Positions 45,001-53,727 of a DNA stretch of 64,000 nt are shown here, in pieces (the first letter of the stretch is position 1; each line of letters starts with the position of its first letter). The notes beneath the pieces were generated by a model. That model did not search any database, was not told the origin of the DNA, and saw only the letters and a list, made by a program, of their open reading frames with translations. Both the position numbers and the translations under genes were made by a program. The stretch comes from Saccharina japonica (taxonomy: Eukaryota > Sar > Phaeophyceae > Laminariales > Laminariaceae), in NCBI GenBank assembly GCA_008828725.1, contig MEHQ01001298.1:1-64000 (forward strand). The letters run 5' to 3'.

Positions 45001-46295
45001 GAGCCTACTTTGTGCCCCCGGATCTGAGTTACGACTAGGGAGGGAGAAAGACGGAAGTGCGAAGATAATAAATGGGATAGAAAAATAAAATAAAAACTAA
45101 ACATTGCAAGCGGCTTTCGCGGTCGATACATATATGCCGCGTTCTGTAACCATTGCGCAGGTGAAACACAGCATTTGCCGCCTTCGGGTAGCCAACGCAA
45201 GCATTCATCATACGTGTTGACGTCGCTGGCTTTTTTTCGGCTAGCCACCTATTTATCACTACTTTATGTGACGGCGCCTTAGGTAGCCAGCGAAAATATA
45301 TACCTGCTATGGACAGCAGCGTCTTTGACAGCCAATGTGTGGCATTGATCGTCTGTAGAGCTTCCCACGTTCCGTGTACAGGGAACAGGGCCGGGGGGGG
45401 CCGCAACGCGGACCGGCGTCTGCTACGTTCGTGTTATGTTGTTTGTGTTGTGCAGGGTTTTTAGTAAAGAACAAAACGTATTACGAGAAGGGTTTCACAT
45501 TTACGATAGAGATATGTTATCGACGATGGGGCTTCACCACCCAAACTCTCTGAAACGCCACGTTCTGTTTACGCTGTAACCCTCTTTGAAATTCCACGTT
45601 CTGTTTACGCTGATCACGAACTAGGCGTTTCGACGTATCGAAGATCAACACGGTACCCGGCCGACCTCATATAATTCGTGTTCGATGTGTGTGTCGAACT
45701 CGAGTCCGACATCGAGATTACTCACGACCCCAACCGCTGCTCATCGTAATCTCCCCAGCTACTGACATGCACAACCCGACGACACGCCCCACTCACCCCT
45801 CACCCTTTCCCTAGGTGTTCGGACGACCAAAGCGAGTATTTCTTCAAAAACGGGGCCGTCCTGCACTACACTTTTGCAAATAAGGAGATTCCAAAAAGTC
45901 TAACCGTTGCAAGAAGAGGCCATGGGATGGAGCCCCTATCCTTCTACGACGCCGTGTTTGTGAACGCAGGAAACGGTGTAACAATGAAAGTCACGGACGC
46001 AATAACGACAGCCATCGAAGTTCAACATGCTGGAGCAGCCTTCTTTTGGCTCAGCACATACACGGGTATGGGTAGCATGTCAAAGTGGACTGAGGACCAA
46101 GCAAAGCGCTTCTTCGCTTCTGGTGCCAACTACGTAGACATCGAGTCAATGGCGAAGGGTATGGAAGCGTGGACGAAAGGTGCTGTCGATGGCAAACGAG
46201 ATGATCACTACTGCTTGCCGGGGCCGCCGGACGAGATTGCAAATTTGCTTCTAAAGATTGTATGGGCGGTCCATGAACAAAACGAGGGTACCTGA
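23786..46295 (+). CDS. SGNH/PC-esterase-like secreted protein, four exons
   Basis: Join of 23,786-24,033, 24,481-24,640, 38,037-38,227 and 45,815-46,295: 1,080 nt, 359 codons plus TGA. All introns are GT-AG, and phases match at each joint (2, 0, 2). Residues 1-20 (MATRRLLAFVVGLHLSLWGV) form a signal peptide. GNSHLRQ (130-136) is the block I nucleophile motif with Ser132. YDAVFVNAGNG (244-254) is the block III region. DDHYCLPGPPD (329-339) matches the C-terminal block of TBL/PC-esterase SGNH hydrolases, with His331 as the expected catalytic His. In plant TBL proteins the Asp lies three residues before the His; here that place is Arg328 and the nearest Asp are 329 and 330. Family members act on O-acetyl groups of cell-wall polysaccharides in the secretory pathway. 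That role is inferred here, not shown. Introns 2 (13.4 kb) and 3 (7.6 kb) are filled with mobile elements. Confidence 0.85.
24481..24640 (+). CDS. SGNH gene exon 2 (block I, GNSH)
   Basis: The acceptor ACCCCCAG|G completes codon 83 (Arg). It encodes residues 84-136, YYCPTRTHKAYPKW to LLYGNSHLRQ, carrying the nucleophile Ser132. The donor CGCCAG|GTAAAGG is phase 0. The intron before it (24,034-24,480) shows nothing else. Confidence 0.88.
24641..27959. other. Intron 2, first part: no recognised element
   Basis: Unique-looking sequence apart from the small CAG ORF at 27,578. Several ORFs of 70-100 codons occur on both strands without recognised domains. Confidence 0.35.
27578..27769 (+). CDS. 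Small polyQ ORF inside intron 2, doubtful
   Basis: A 63-codon ORF starting MKATLLLALCSSGS with a weakly hydrophobic N-terminus and eight Gln from a pure CAG run at 27,728-27,751. It could be a small secreted protein, a missed alternative exon or a chance ORF. No family is recognised. Confidence 0.2.
   Translation: MKATLLLALCSSGSVKTSAFIDSNRTSAADLHHNLASTITHVTQPTAAKRQQQQQQQQKWQQL
27960..29515. repeat. Degenerate satellite, unit about 215-220 bp
   Basis: The block GGGGACRATAGAGTCCCATCC (variants) recurs near 27,976, 28,152, 28,414, 28,556, 28,775, 28,991, 29,211 and 29,388. Spacing clusters at 216-220 bp, with shorter and longer exceptions. Other unit landmarks are GCAAGGTGTGGAAACACC, CGGCTGATCACTG and GGGACGAAAACGGA. 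Copies are strongly diverged, so the array is old. It sits wholly inside intron 2. Confidence 0.8.
29516..30805. other. Intron 2: probable decayed coding relic
   Basis: Minus-strand frames 29,571-29,947 and 30,185-30,397 have coding-like composition (for example TLVGRERMCLETVRAIIVDS). They are broken and carry no motif I can name. A relic of a larger element is likely but unproven. Confidence 0.3.
30806..30890. repeat. 33-bp inverted repeat (hairpin)
   Basis: Arms 30,806-30,838 and 30,858-30,890 pair at 31 of 33 positions, with a 19-base loop. The left arm begins CGCTTTTCATTGATCAACAC. An 18-A run lies directly upstream. It could be the tip of a larger element or a folded transcript. Confidence 0.85.
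30891..34428. other. Intron 2: mostly unassigned
   Basis: Contains a short palindromic stretch around 31,150-31,195 built on AGTAGTACTG, a C run at 31,648 and no recognised element. The ORF at 33,863-34,213 has an unusually protein-like second half (LVKRILRQGAIAFNVLQGIG, then IVAIENDYGIREEAKAHG), but its family is unknown and no splice sites fix it. Confidence 0.35.
34438..35999. mobile_element. Foldback (MULE-like) element with 9-bp target duplication
   Basis: A 1,562-bp element whose ends, GGGCAATGGTCATTTGGGGT and (inverted) GGGAAATGGTAATTTGGGGT, continue as near-perfect inverted arms of about 600 bp (to about 35,055 and from about 35,385). It is bordered by TATTATTTT (34,429-34,437) and TATTATTGT (36,000-36,008), 8 of 9 matching. 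Long TIRs plus 9-bp duplications are typical of Mutator-like elements. Mirror-image ORFs in the arms are by-products. The centre holds repeated CCAAGCACCAAGCAC units and a duplicated segment of about 95 bp (35,264-35,450). No transposase is present. Confidence 0.8.
36009..38036. other. Intron 2, last part: CTG-rich, no recognised element
   Basis: CTG/CAG-rich stretches at 36,705-36,727 and 37,148-37,265. The minus-strand ORF over the latter (37,004-37,297, Ala/Gln-rich) is doubtful. The acceptor of exon 3 ends the region. Confidence 0.35.
38037..38227 (+). CDS. SGNH gene exon 3
   Basis: The acceptor TTATCTTCAG|GTTG is phase 0. It encodes residues 137-199 (VVEALMCMYPDEI to CIEPNDDS) plus two bases of codon 200. 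The start VVEAL directly continues the GNSHLRQ helix of exon 2, as expected in the family. The donor is GACAGCAG|GTACTC. It lies 13.4 kb from exon 2. Confidence 0.85.
38470..39209. mobile_element. TTAA-flanked TIR element, copy 1
   Basis: A 740-bp element with ends GGGGCCCCTTTGG and CCGAAGGGGCCTC, bordered on both sides by TTAA (38,466-38,469 and 39,210-39,213). Its interior aligns end to end with copy 2 at 43,521-44,281 (shared GTATCGACCAGACGC, CTTGTTCATCACGAAACGT and TTGCAGATCCAAGAG). A TTAA duplication is the rule for piggyBac-type transposition. The GGGGCCCC tip is not the usual piggyBac end, and no transposase is present, so the superfamily is tentative. Confidence 0.8.
39214..42883 (-). 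other. C-rich tract with decayed minus-strand coding relic
   Basis: The plus strand is pyrimidine/C-rich over more than 2.5 kb, and the minus strand reads as broken coding-like frames. Examples are 39,757-40,092 (KTMGPSKTRSAQGEDKRHTT), 40,431-40,787 and 41,802-42,206 (ALGGKTHKTGDKLRVAVVYG). No domain is recognised. It probably represents a large, old mobile element in intron 3. A degenerate AGT/ACT microsatellite lies at about 42,130-42,215. Confidence 0.35.
42886..43156. mobile_element. KpnI/SmaI-palindrome MITE, copy M1
   Basis: A 271-bp element with TIRs GAGGTCTTACCCG and (inverted) GAGGTGTTACCG, bordered by TA on both sides (42,884-42,885 and 43,157-43,158). The interior contains TACCCGGGTACCCGGGGGTA and related palindromes. 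It is the most complete member of a family with at least five further copies at 55.6-60.8 kb. Confidence 0.75.
43160..43516. other. Intron 3 spacer, nothing recognised
   Basis: No repeat or gene is evident. An 86-codon Cys-rich ORF (43,244-43,504) has no other support. Confidence 0.4.
43521..44281. mobile_element. TTAA-flanked TIR element, copy 2
   Basis: A 761-bp element, same orientation as copy 1, with ends GGGGCCCCTTCGGG and CCGAAGGGGCCCC between TTAA at 43,517-43,520 and 44,282-44,285. The TIRs here are perfect over 13 bases, better kept than in copy 1. Both copies lie in introns of the same gene. Confidence 0.85.
44773..45100 (+). mobile_element. tRNA-derived SINE copy
   Basis: The head has a good box A (GTGGTCTAACTGG, about 44,785) and box B (GGGTTCGATCCTCC, about 44,828). 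The acceptor strands do not pair, so it is not a working tRNA gene. The body has the family blocks GACGAGGGAAGAAAGGGCTG and CCCGGATCTGAGTTACGACT. The tail is AATAAATGGGATAG plus an A-rich end. Confidence 0.8.
45101..45814. other. Intron 3, 3' end
   Basis: Contains a short direct repeat (CGCCACGTTCTGTTTACGCTG and CCACGTTCTGTTTACGCTGA at about 45,556-45,622) and the pyrimidine tract and acceptor of exon 4. No gene recognised. Confidence 0.4.
45815..46295 (+). CDS. SGNH gene exon 4 (blocks III and V)
   Basis: The acceptor CACCCTTTCCCTAG|G has a long pyrimidine tract and a branch-like CTGAC at about 45,764. The first base completes codon 200 (Arg). It encodes residues 201-359 (CSDDQSEYFFKNGAVLHYTF onward) with the VNAGNG and DDHYCLPGPPD blocks, and ends at TGA 46,293-46,295. 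The C-terminal IANLLLKIVWAV helix is also typical of the family. Confidence 0.92.
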
Positions 46296-47594
46296 ACAAG
46301 TACGTGTAGCGGCCTCTATTAGGCGCTCGGGGTAAATTCATCACAACATTCGTCTGTATCTGGTCACAGATAGCCTGCATCTATGTGGTATTCCGGCGAG
46401 TTTATTCTCACTGTTTGTGTTGCACAGGCTGATTTTGAAGGGAGTGGAGGACGATTGGGATCCAAATGCAGGTGTTGCAGGCACCACGACTTAATGCGCA
46501 ACACTGCGAGCTAACATGGGTATCCATGTTCAGCACGTGTATTCACTCTATACGAGTTTACCTGAAGTATACGAGATAATCATCATTGGTGAAGATATTG
46601 TAGAACACAGAGGTGTGGTGCTGGGTTTTCCACGCAATAGGGGGCTGTGTGATGGAATCATGCCGTCTCTGTTCAAACACGCGGTGTGCTTCGTTTAGAT
46701 GTCAAGCGGGGTGCAGACAGAGAGATGAGCAGGGTACACTGGCTTTTATCATCCTCCAACGTTCGGTTACATTTATAGTTTTCCCTAATGACACCCCCCC
46801 CCTGCTCATCATCTCCCGACGTGGCTTCAGTGTACGCACCGTTTTATGTCCACCATACCATTGTTGGTGGTAGATGCAACCCTGCGTTTACAAGCAGAGC
46901 CGCGAAACGACGTGTGTCTCTGTGTCTCATGTTTTATGGACCGGGGGTTTGAGGCTAGAAATTAGGATGACCTCCGAAGTCCTGGCGATCGGTGTCCATC
47001 GCGTGTGTATGTTGGCTTCGCGTCGGTTCATGGCCCACATGAAAAGCAGTTCAGCAATTCCTGGCGCTACCACAGGGGGGTCACTTAGGGGTGGAGATTT
47101 GTTCAGCCCGGAAGGGTAACTTGGTCGTTTAACTTACCGGCTGTTTTAGCATTACGTACGTACATAGTTTGATGACACGCGCGAGTAGGGACTATACAGC
47201 AGTAGTACGAGTACTTCAGCAGTCGTAGAACTTCTACACGACCCCCTCACCTTCGCCACCGCAGGAACCATCATTCGGACTATGTTTTTGTTTGGTTTTT
47301 TTATATACGTTTGGTACACGGTGTAGAATGTTGAAAGTTTTCGACGCCCTTCCCCTCCCCCCGAAGCATTACTCTGACTTTATTTTTGCTTGGGTTGGGT
47401 TTTTAAATTCGGTGGAGAATGGACACATTTGTTTCTGTGCGTAAGCCCCCCCCCCCGTTTCCTCCCTCAATATGCAAGCTTTGGTTATTTGTTTAATAAT
47501 ATTAGCCTCACAATGCATATAGTACACTTACGTAGGGAGGCGCTACAGCAATGAAACAAGGTACTGCTGTACGTGCTCCGTGAGCGTCCTTATT
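46296..47594. other. Downstream of the SGNH gene
   Basis: The first few hundred bases are presumably 3' UTR. A small exon-like block flanked by GTTGCACAG and CAG|GTGTTG lies at about 46,429-46,483 but was not tied to any gene. Nothing else is recognised. Confidence 0.35.
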
Positions 47595-47945
47595 TTTTTT
47601 TTAATTTTTTTATTCTTTGTCTTTCCCATTTATTATCTTCGCCCTTCTCTTCCCTCTCCCTCTTTAGTCGTAACTCAGATCCGGGGTCACTAAGTGGGTT
47701 CTTCTCCCCCCTCCCCACTACGGTACGTGCCTTGTATTTTTATCGCGAGAAGATTTCAGCGCTTCCTTCCCTCGTCGACATGCGTTGGATTCCGCCAAAC
47801 CACCACACGAAGGTGCTCTAAGCAATTGCTTCCTTTTTATTTATTTTAAAGTGAAGTGAAACTCTCACCACGGTGGGATTCGAACTTGGGTACCAATGCT
47901 AGTAGCCTTTGAAGCTGGCCACTAGTCTACCGCGGCGACCGGAAG
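47595..47945 (-). mobile_element. tRNA-derived SINE copy
   Basis: The minus-strand head has GACTAGTGGCCAGC and box B AAGTTCGAATCCCACC. The body and tail blocks are as in the copy at 44,773-45,100, ending in a long A run. The sequence TGCTCCGTGAGCGTCCTTAT abuts the tail (47,575-47,594). It recurs at 47,997-48,016, about 50 bp beyond the head, and may be a long target duplication around a 5'-extended copy. Confidence 0.8.
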
Positions 47946-48259
47946 TATAGATTATTTTACTAGGACTGTTTGAAGTATATAAGTACCACTGTACCTGCTC
48001 CGTGAGCGTCCTTATGGATTTTAGTAATATTACTGTTTGAAGTTCATGTGGAAGACTCATATTCGGTAAGCTGTACTACGTGCGGTTTGCTGTTGAAAAG
48101 TCTGAGGATTTGGTGACAGGGGTATAATATTTTGGTATATTTGAAAGTATTCCAGGACGAATTCATACTGCTGTGCCGACACGCTCACCTGCATTCAAGC
48201 TTAGTGTTGAACGGGGTTTCGAGACCAGGCCAGTAGAAGAACAGTCCTTTGTTTGGTTG

Positions 48260-48496
48260 TGACAGCACTGCAGCAGTAGAGCATGCGGTAGTGACGGCGC
48301 TGCAGCAGAAGCGTATGCAGTAGCTAGCGCCGAGGAGAGGTTCGGGTAGAGTAGAAACAGAGTGAACTATTATCTCACAGCACAGGCGTCGAAGCTGTTT
48401 GTACTGACGGTTTCGTATCCCAGTAAACCGCCATACCATACAGTACAAAACCCAAAGAGCCTATTGAGTTGTTCTTACACTACAAATATCCCGACA
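48260..48496 (-). repeat. Copia 3' LTR
   Basis: 237 bp, TGACAGCACTGCAGC to AAATATCCCGACA on the plus strand. It lies next to GGTTG at 48,255-48,259. Confidence 0.9.
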
Positions 48497-48720
48497 TGTC
48501 CTCTCAAGAACTACTTCACACCAGTTCGTATTCACATAATTCAACTCTCCATAATGAGTACAGTAGGACTGCCCTTTTATCATAAAACACAAATATCATC
48601 AACAACTGCATGAAATTACAGCAGTGTAACTCCCCCACCATTAACCTTCTTCATACATACAAGCTCCATTAAACGCTTTAGGCTGATGCCTGGTTTCGAA
48701 ACGAGAAGGGGGGGGGGCGT

Positions 48721-50209
48721 TCATTTACCAAGTAGCATGAGGCGGTTTGAAATAAACTTGATTGCGCCCAAGCTCTTCGTGAGAATGTCGGCCTTTCGGA
48801 AGCCTGTCTCAATGTACTTAACATCCCCAACATTGTCCGCGACCAACGACCTAACATAATGCACCTTTATATCGATGTGCTTCGTGCGCGGCGTAATCTT
48901 GTTGCTGCGACTGGTGGATACGGCACTCAAGTTGTCCTCAAAACCCACAGTAGCCGCGCTTTGTTCACTACTTATCGTTTTCAGTAAGCGCCTGAGGTAA
49001 ACTAACATTAGACACGCTTTCGACCAAGATACATACTCCGATTCCAGAGTGGACACAGAAACAACCGTTTGTTTCACCGACTTCCAATCGATGGGCGCTC
49101 CTGCTAAGTACACAACGACTCCTGTCGTAGAATACCCCTTATCCATGTCACCGGCGTGGTCTGCGTCAACGTACGCAGTGAGTTCGTCGCCGATTTCTGC
49201 GTCTTCGCTGTGAGTTAATCCAATCGAAATCGTGCCCCTCAAGTACCTCAAGACCCTCTTCATCTTGACCATCGCTTTTGGACCTAGTCTAGACATGCTA
49301 CGTGTAAGTATCATCACTGCATGCGCAATATCCGGCCTTGTACACCTGCTAAGATAAAGCAGACATCCCGTGGCAGACCTGAATAAGGTGGTGTCCTCTG
49401 TTGACGAAATTTCATCCTCTTCAATCTGCACTGGCCCCGCTTCAGCTGGCGTTTTCGTCGGGCGTGCGTCAGCCATCCCGTACGTTTCCAGTATCGTCCT
49501 GGCGAATGTTTCCTGCGATAAAATCATGGTACCTGCGTACACGTTTCGGTGTATTCCCATACCTAGAAGGAACTTTGCTTCTCCCAGGTCCACCGTCCTA
49601 AACCTGTCCTTCAGCATCTCGATAACCTGTAAAACTTTCTCGTCGTCTGATCCAGGAAGCAAGATGTCGTCAACATACAGAAGAAGCAAAATTGCTACGT
49701 GGTCCAGGTTGTAGACACATGGATCAGCGGTGCTGGAGACAAAACCAATCACCAGCAAGTAGGTATGCATTGTGCCCCAACCAACCACGGGGGAAATAAC
49801 GCAAGCCGTACAGCCACACCTTCAGTCGCCATACTTGGTCCTTTTGGTTCTCTGCACACTCAAATCATTTTGGTGGGATGACGTACACATCCGGATCGTC
49901 ACGCTGCATCCTGGCCTGTAAGAATGCCGTCTTTATATCGACTTGCCTAAGAATGAGACCACTCTTGGCGGCGTTGGCGATCGGGAGATGGACAGACTCC
50001 TGACATGCTACTGGTGCTACCTTGTCATCCCCAGTATCAGCCTCGTGGAAACCTTGCATTACCACTCTCGACTTCTGTCGACAACGCTTTCCGTCATGGT
50101 TGTACTTCCACCTGTACAAAAACTTGGAAGGAATCGCTCCAATGCCTTGGGGCAGGTCTACCCACTCGAGTACATCAGGTTCGATTAGGGACCTTCGTTC
50201 CTCTGGCAT
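48721..50209 (-). pseudogene. Copia reverse transcriptase and RNase H, frameshifted
   Basis: 50,209-49,865 carries the RT start: WVDLPQGIGAIPSKFLYRWK and the motif A aspartate in VDIKTAFLQA. A damaged stretch follows (49,790-49,865; LYGLR is still readable after a stop and a frame change). Then 49,788-48,721 is open for 355 codons with the catalytic LLYVDDILL (YVDD at 49,667-49,678), LGEAKFLLGM and a Copia-type RNase H. The RNase H shows TGVVVYLAGAPIDWKS, STLESEYVSWSKA, DNLSA and TKHIDIKVHYVR. It would copy element RNA into DNA. At least one frameshift and one stop break it. Confidence 0.93.
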
Positions 50210-50231
50210 GCTAGCACGCCAGCCTACGGCA

Positions 50232-51637
50232 TCAACACCCGCTCACCGCATCGTCGTAGGTTAGCGGGTCAAGTGGCATATATCCAACCTCGCCAGGCTC
50301 TCCAGCTCCTATGCTTCCAACATATTCTCCTGTAATTAGCACATATTCGACTTGCTCGTACGACGCATGCACTATCTCCTCTACCCGGTACGTCAGTAGT
50401 GAGAGACCATTGCTGCGCCGAGACACTGTCGGATGATATACCTCGCTGCCTGTTACTTTGGGGGAGAAGTGTCTGTTGTACCGGAGGCACCATTGGCTTC
50501 TCGGCAGATTCTTATTGCTGTATTTCTTCAGTCTCGACCCCTGGCACAAACAACGTGCCTGGATCGGGGAATGGGTCATACCCTGCCTTTGCGCGACCCA
50601 CGTCGCGGGCGCTCTTCTCGCGAAACAATACCTCTGCTGAGTTGGTTATTTCGCGGCAGCTCCTGATCCCAGAGCCTGTACGTCATGTTCTTGGTATTGT
50701 AGCCTACTAAGGGCATGTTCTTAGCTCGAGGGGTCAATTTCCCGTTTCTGTGGCGTACCTCGATGTGTTTAAACACCAGCAACCCCCACTCGTGCATGCG
50801 TTTCATACTACCGAGTGGTTTATTATTCCATACCTCGAGAGGAACCTCACCTCCCAGGACATCCGTCGGCGTGCGATTCCTGATGTACACCGCAGCTTTG
50901 AGGACCTCAGCCCACAGTTTTTCAGGAAGGTGAAGAGCTCCCAGAGGTAGGCTGCGCGTAACACCAATGCTGGTGCCCAAACCACGCTCTGCGATAGAAT
51001 TTGCTTGAGAAATATAGGGTGCGTTGGTCTCAATCGGGATTCCAAGTGACTCCACCAGTGCGTGAAACCTTCCCCTGAATTCGCCTCCCCCATCGCACCT
51101 AATATTTCTAATACAGATGCCTTCAAGATCTGCGAAATCTTGGATCACCTGGCTTAGGGCGTCGGCTGCATCGTCTTTGGTCTTGATAATGACCACCCAC
51201 CTCATACGCGACATGTCATCCGTGAACATGGCGAGGGATTGGCATCCTTCGTACGATTCAACGGGATGCTTGCCCCACAGGTCAACGTGGACGAGCGCGA
51301 GGCGTGTTTTGAAGCGGGGGCGATCGGACAGGGGGTGCGCAAGTTCCCTGCTTGTACAAACTGCGCATACTTCGTAGTCACCTGCTTCGATGTTGCGGTT
51401 AAACTTCACCCCTGTTGTCGGTTTCTCAGCTAACTGTTTCAATGCGCGCCGGTGACAGTGTCCCGTTCTTCGGTGCCACGCTTCGGCGCTCACTGTTTTG
51501 TAGAATATGTTTTGTGCAATATCTTGCGCATCCAGTACTATATGGACGACATACATCCGTGGAACTTCCGTTGAAATCGGAAACGCGTGGTTGCCATAGC
51601 GTAGAACAGGTGGGACAGACAATAGGTCAAGCTTCAC
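50232..51637 (-). pseudogene. Copia integrase, with degraded linker to RT
   Basis: 51,637-50,576 is open for 353 codons. A GAG-pre-integrase zinc-binding segment (WHRRTGHCH, CAVC) is followed by the DDE core: Asp in HVDLWGKH, Asp in IRCDGGGEF and Glu in SIAERGLGT. The integrase C-terminal region PLVGYNTKNMTYRLWD follows. The linker at 50,579-50,232 has a frameshift. The core looks intact, but the protein cannot be made as one polyprotein. Confidence 0.92.
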
Positions 51638-51657
51638 CCCTTTTTCGTGGAGCGCTC

Positions 51658-52386
51658 CTACGGAAATATGCTCGCTCCTAGATTGGGAACAATAAGCACT
51701 TCCAGGTTGATCGGTACCACCTCACCTTGTTCATTTCGCAGGCGAAACACGAGCGTTCCTTTGGACGTTGCGCTCGAAAGGCCACATGTTTCTTTAATGC
51801 GCACCGTGCAAGCTGTCGTGATTACCACTTGTTGACATAGACCTGATGTGGCGGTCACCATATGGCTCGATGCCGCGGTATCGATGAACACTGCTGTATC
51901 ATCGGGGGGCGTGCTGGTTCCAATTTCCATCATCGCCGGGAATGCAATATCTTCCTGCACCTGTGAAATCGTTCCATCTTCGCACATTCTATCATAGTTC
52001 GAGAAACATTCCTCGCCGTCGCCAACCACAATCTGAAAGCTCTCTAAATCGTCGTTCTCGATGGTCGTGCGCCAAGCGTGAGAGGTAGTTTCCTCTACGG
52101 GACTAAGGTGTGTAGCATTCGAATGTTGGGTTTCATCACTTTGTTGATTCGATAGGCGAAGGGGAGCCGTGCTCCGTTGAGTTACAGCAGTAATTGCATC
52201 GACCTTGGCGGTTCTTTCCATCATTCCGACCACGTCTTCTTCCTCCCCGAGCTTGGTTGCCGCGGCCTCCGCCGCGTCCGCCGGCTGCGTTGCTATTATC
52301 ATATGAGCTCCCGTTCGAGTGCGTCGACGTATAACTGCCCTTATTGTGGTTACCTCTCGCGGAGCTATGAGTGTAAGCATTTCCAC
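51658..52386 (-). pseudogene. Copia protease region
   Basis: Open on the minus strand for 242 codons. The aspartic protease signature is FIDTAASSHMV (51,858-51,896); the common Copia form is D-S-G/A-A-S. Downstream VPNLGASIFP matches the usual end of the domain. It joins the integrase with a break at about 51,640-51,658. Confidence 0.85.
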
Positions 52387-53140
52387 GACGTGCCCTTCCT
52401 TGACCTCGACCGTTCTTTCGACAGAAAAATACGTGATCCTTCGTGCATTACTGTATTGAGCGCTCGTTCGTGACCGCCTGCATCATTTTCGCCTCGTCCC
52501 GCACTTTCTTCTTTAGCGGTAACTTTATCGCGAATTGGCAAGGCATGGTAGGATGTTGCACGAGCTGCTATGTCTTCGAATTTCGAGGGGCTGCCATCAC
52601 GCTGCCTGTCGCACAGCAGTACGGTCTTCAGGGATTCGTATTTATCATCAGAGAGCGCCCTGAAGAGCGCGTGTTTCTTGCGAGCGGGGACTATGAAATC
52701 ACCGAGCGCTCCGAGTTCGACACAAATGCGGCACAATTCCTGGATTACTCTTGCAAGATCGTGCTTGTCCGCCGCGGTGTAAATTGACGAGCTGGTCGTG
52801 CAGCTCTTGCATCCTCGACTCACCGTCAAGTCGATACTTTGTCTCCAAGGCCATGACTGACTGCACCACGACCATCACCGAATTCCGCTGTTCCGACAGG
52901 AGCGTAAGCTTGTACAACTTGAGCGGCAACACTAGCGTACCCGTCTCGAGAATCAGCCGTCGCGGGAAGCATTCCTGAAAACAGCTCACCGTACTTCTCC
53001 CCGAAGCTGCGAGTCTCTTTCGTGTGTTGTGTTCTCTGCAGCTGAGTGGAATCCTCCTCTAAAGCTGCAGATGCAGTCTCAACACCCGACATAGCTTTGC
53101 CAAGCCCGTCCTCGAACGTAAGAGACCGCTGTAACGTCAT
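52387..53140 (-). pseudogene. Copia gag (UBN2-type), frameshifted
   Basis: Start ATG at 53,140 (MTLQRSLTFEDGLGKAMSGV). The frame changes at about 52,990 and 52,800. Readable UBN2-like parts are SVMALETKYRLDGESRMQEL, HDQLVNLH, ELGALGDFIVPARKKHALFR and LPIRDKVTAKEESAGRGEND. Gly/Asn-rich sequence and a degenerate Cys-rich knuckle precede the protease. At least two frameshifts are present. Confidence 0.85.
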
Positions 53141-53247
53141 CTAACCGTGATAGTGGTTGGGTTCCCCATTGAAAGGGGAGTACCCTTTTCGAAAAGAGGA
53201 GGACATTGTTGACTCTGAATCAACACTACCAACGTCGGCTCATAACC

Positions 53248-53484
53248 TGACAGCACTGCAACAGTAGAGCATGCAGTAGTGACGGCGCTGCAGCAGAAGA
53301 GTATGCAGTACCTAGCGCTGAGTAGAGGTTCGGGTAGAGTAGAAACAGAGTGAATTATTATCCAACAGCAAAGGCGTCGAAGCTGCCTGTACTGACGGTT
53401 TCGTATCCCAGTAAGCCGCCATACAATACAGTACCAAACCAAAATATCCTATTGAGTTGTTCTTGCACTATAAATATCCTGACA
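53248..53484 (-). repeat. Copia 5' LTR
   Basis: 237 bp, TGACAGCACTGCAAC to AAATATCCTGACA on the plus strand, followed by GGTTG at 53,485-53,489. It holds the element's promoter in principle. No individual promoter motif is certain. Confidence 0.9.
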
Positions 53485-53727
53485 GGTTGTGGTTTGGAAT
53501 GACCATATATATGCATGGGTATGAAAATTAGGAGGGTATAATATCACTTGTGAGGATACAAAGTTGAGGTCTTGATGACCAATACCTTTATTGCCTTCTT
53601 GGTGTATTGGACTGCTGTGTTATTTAATTTCGAGACTACAGTAAGCATTTCGCGGGATTGATGCTTAATCTTATTGGTACGAGTATGGAATTATCAATTA
53701 GTGGGGGAAGAGGGATAAGCGCCTGTA

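Larger units (their letters stand above)
48260..53484 (-). mobile_element. Ty1/copia retrotransposon, complete but decayed
   Basis: A 5,225-bp element with two 237-bp LTRs, TG...CA ends and a 5-bp target duplication GGTTG (48,255-48,259 and 53,485-53,489). Reading on the minus strand the order is gag, protease, integrase, reverse transcriptase, RNase H, the Copia arrangement. The LTRs differ at about 21 of 237 positions by eye (about 91% identical), so the insertion is not recent, which fits the many frameshifts. Next to the 5' LTR the minus strand reads GGTTATGAGCC, a plausible initiator-tRNA-type primer site. Confidence 0.93.
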
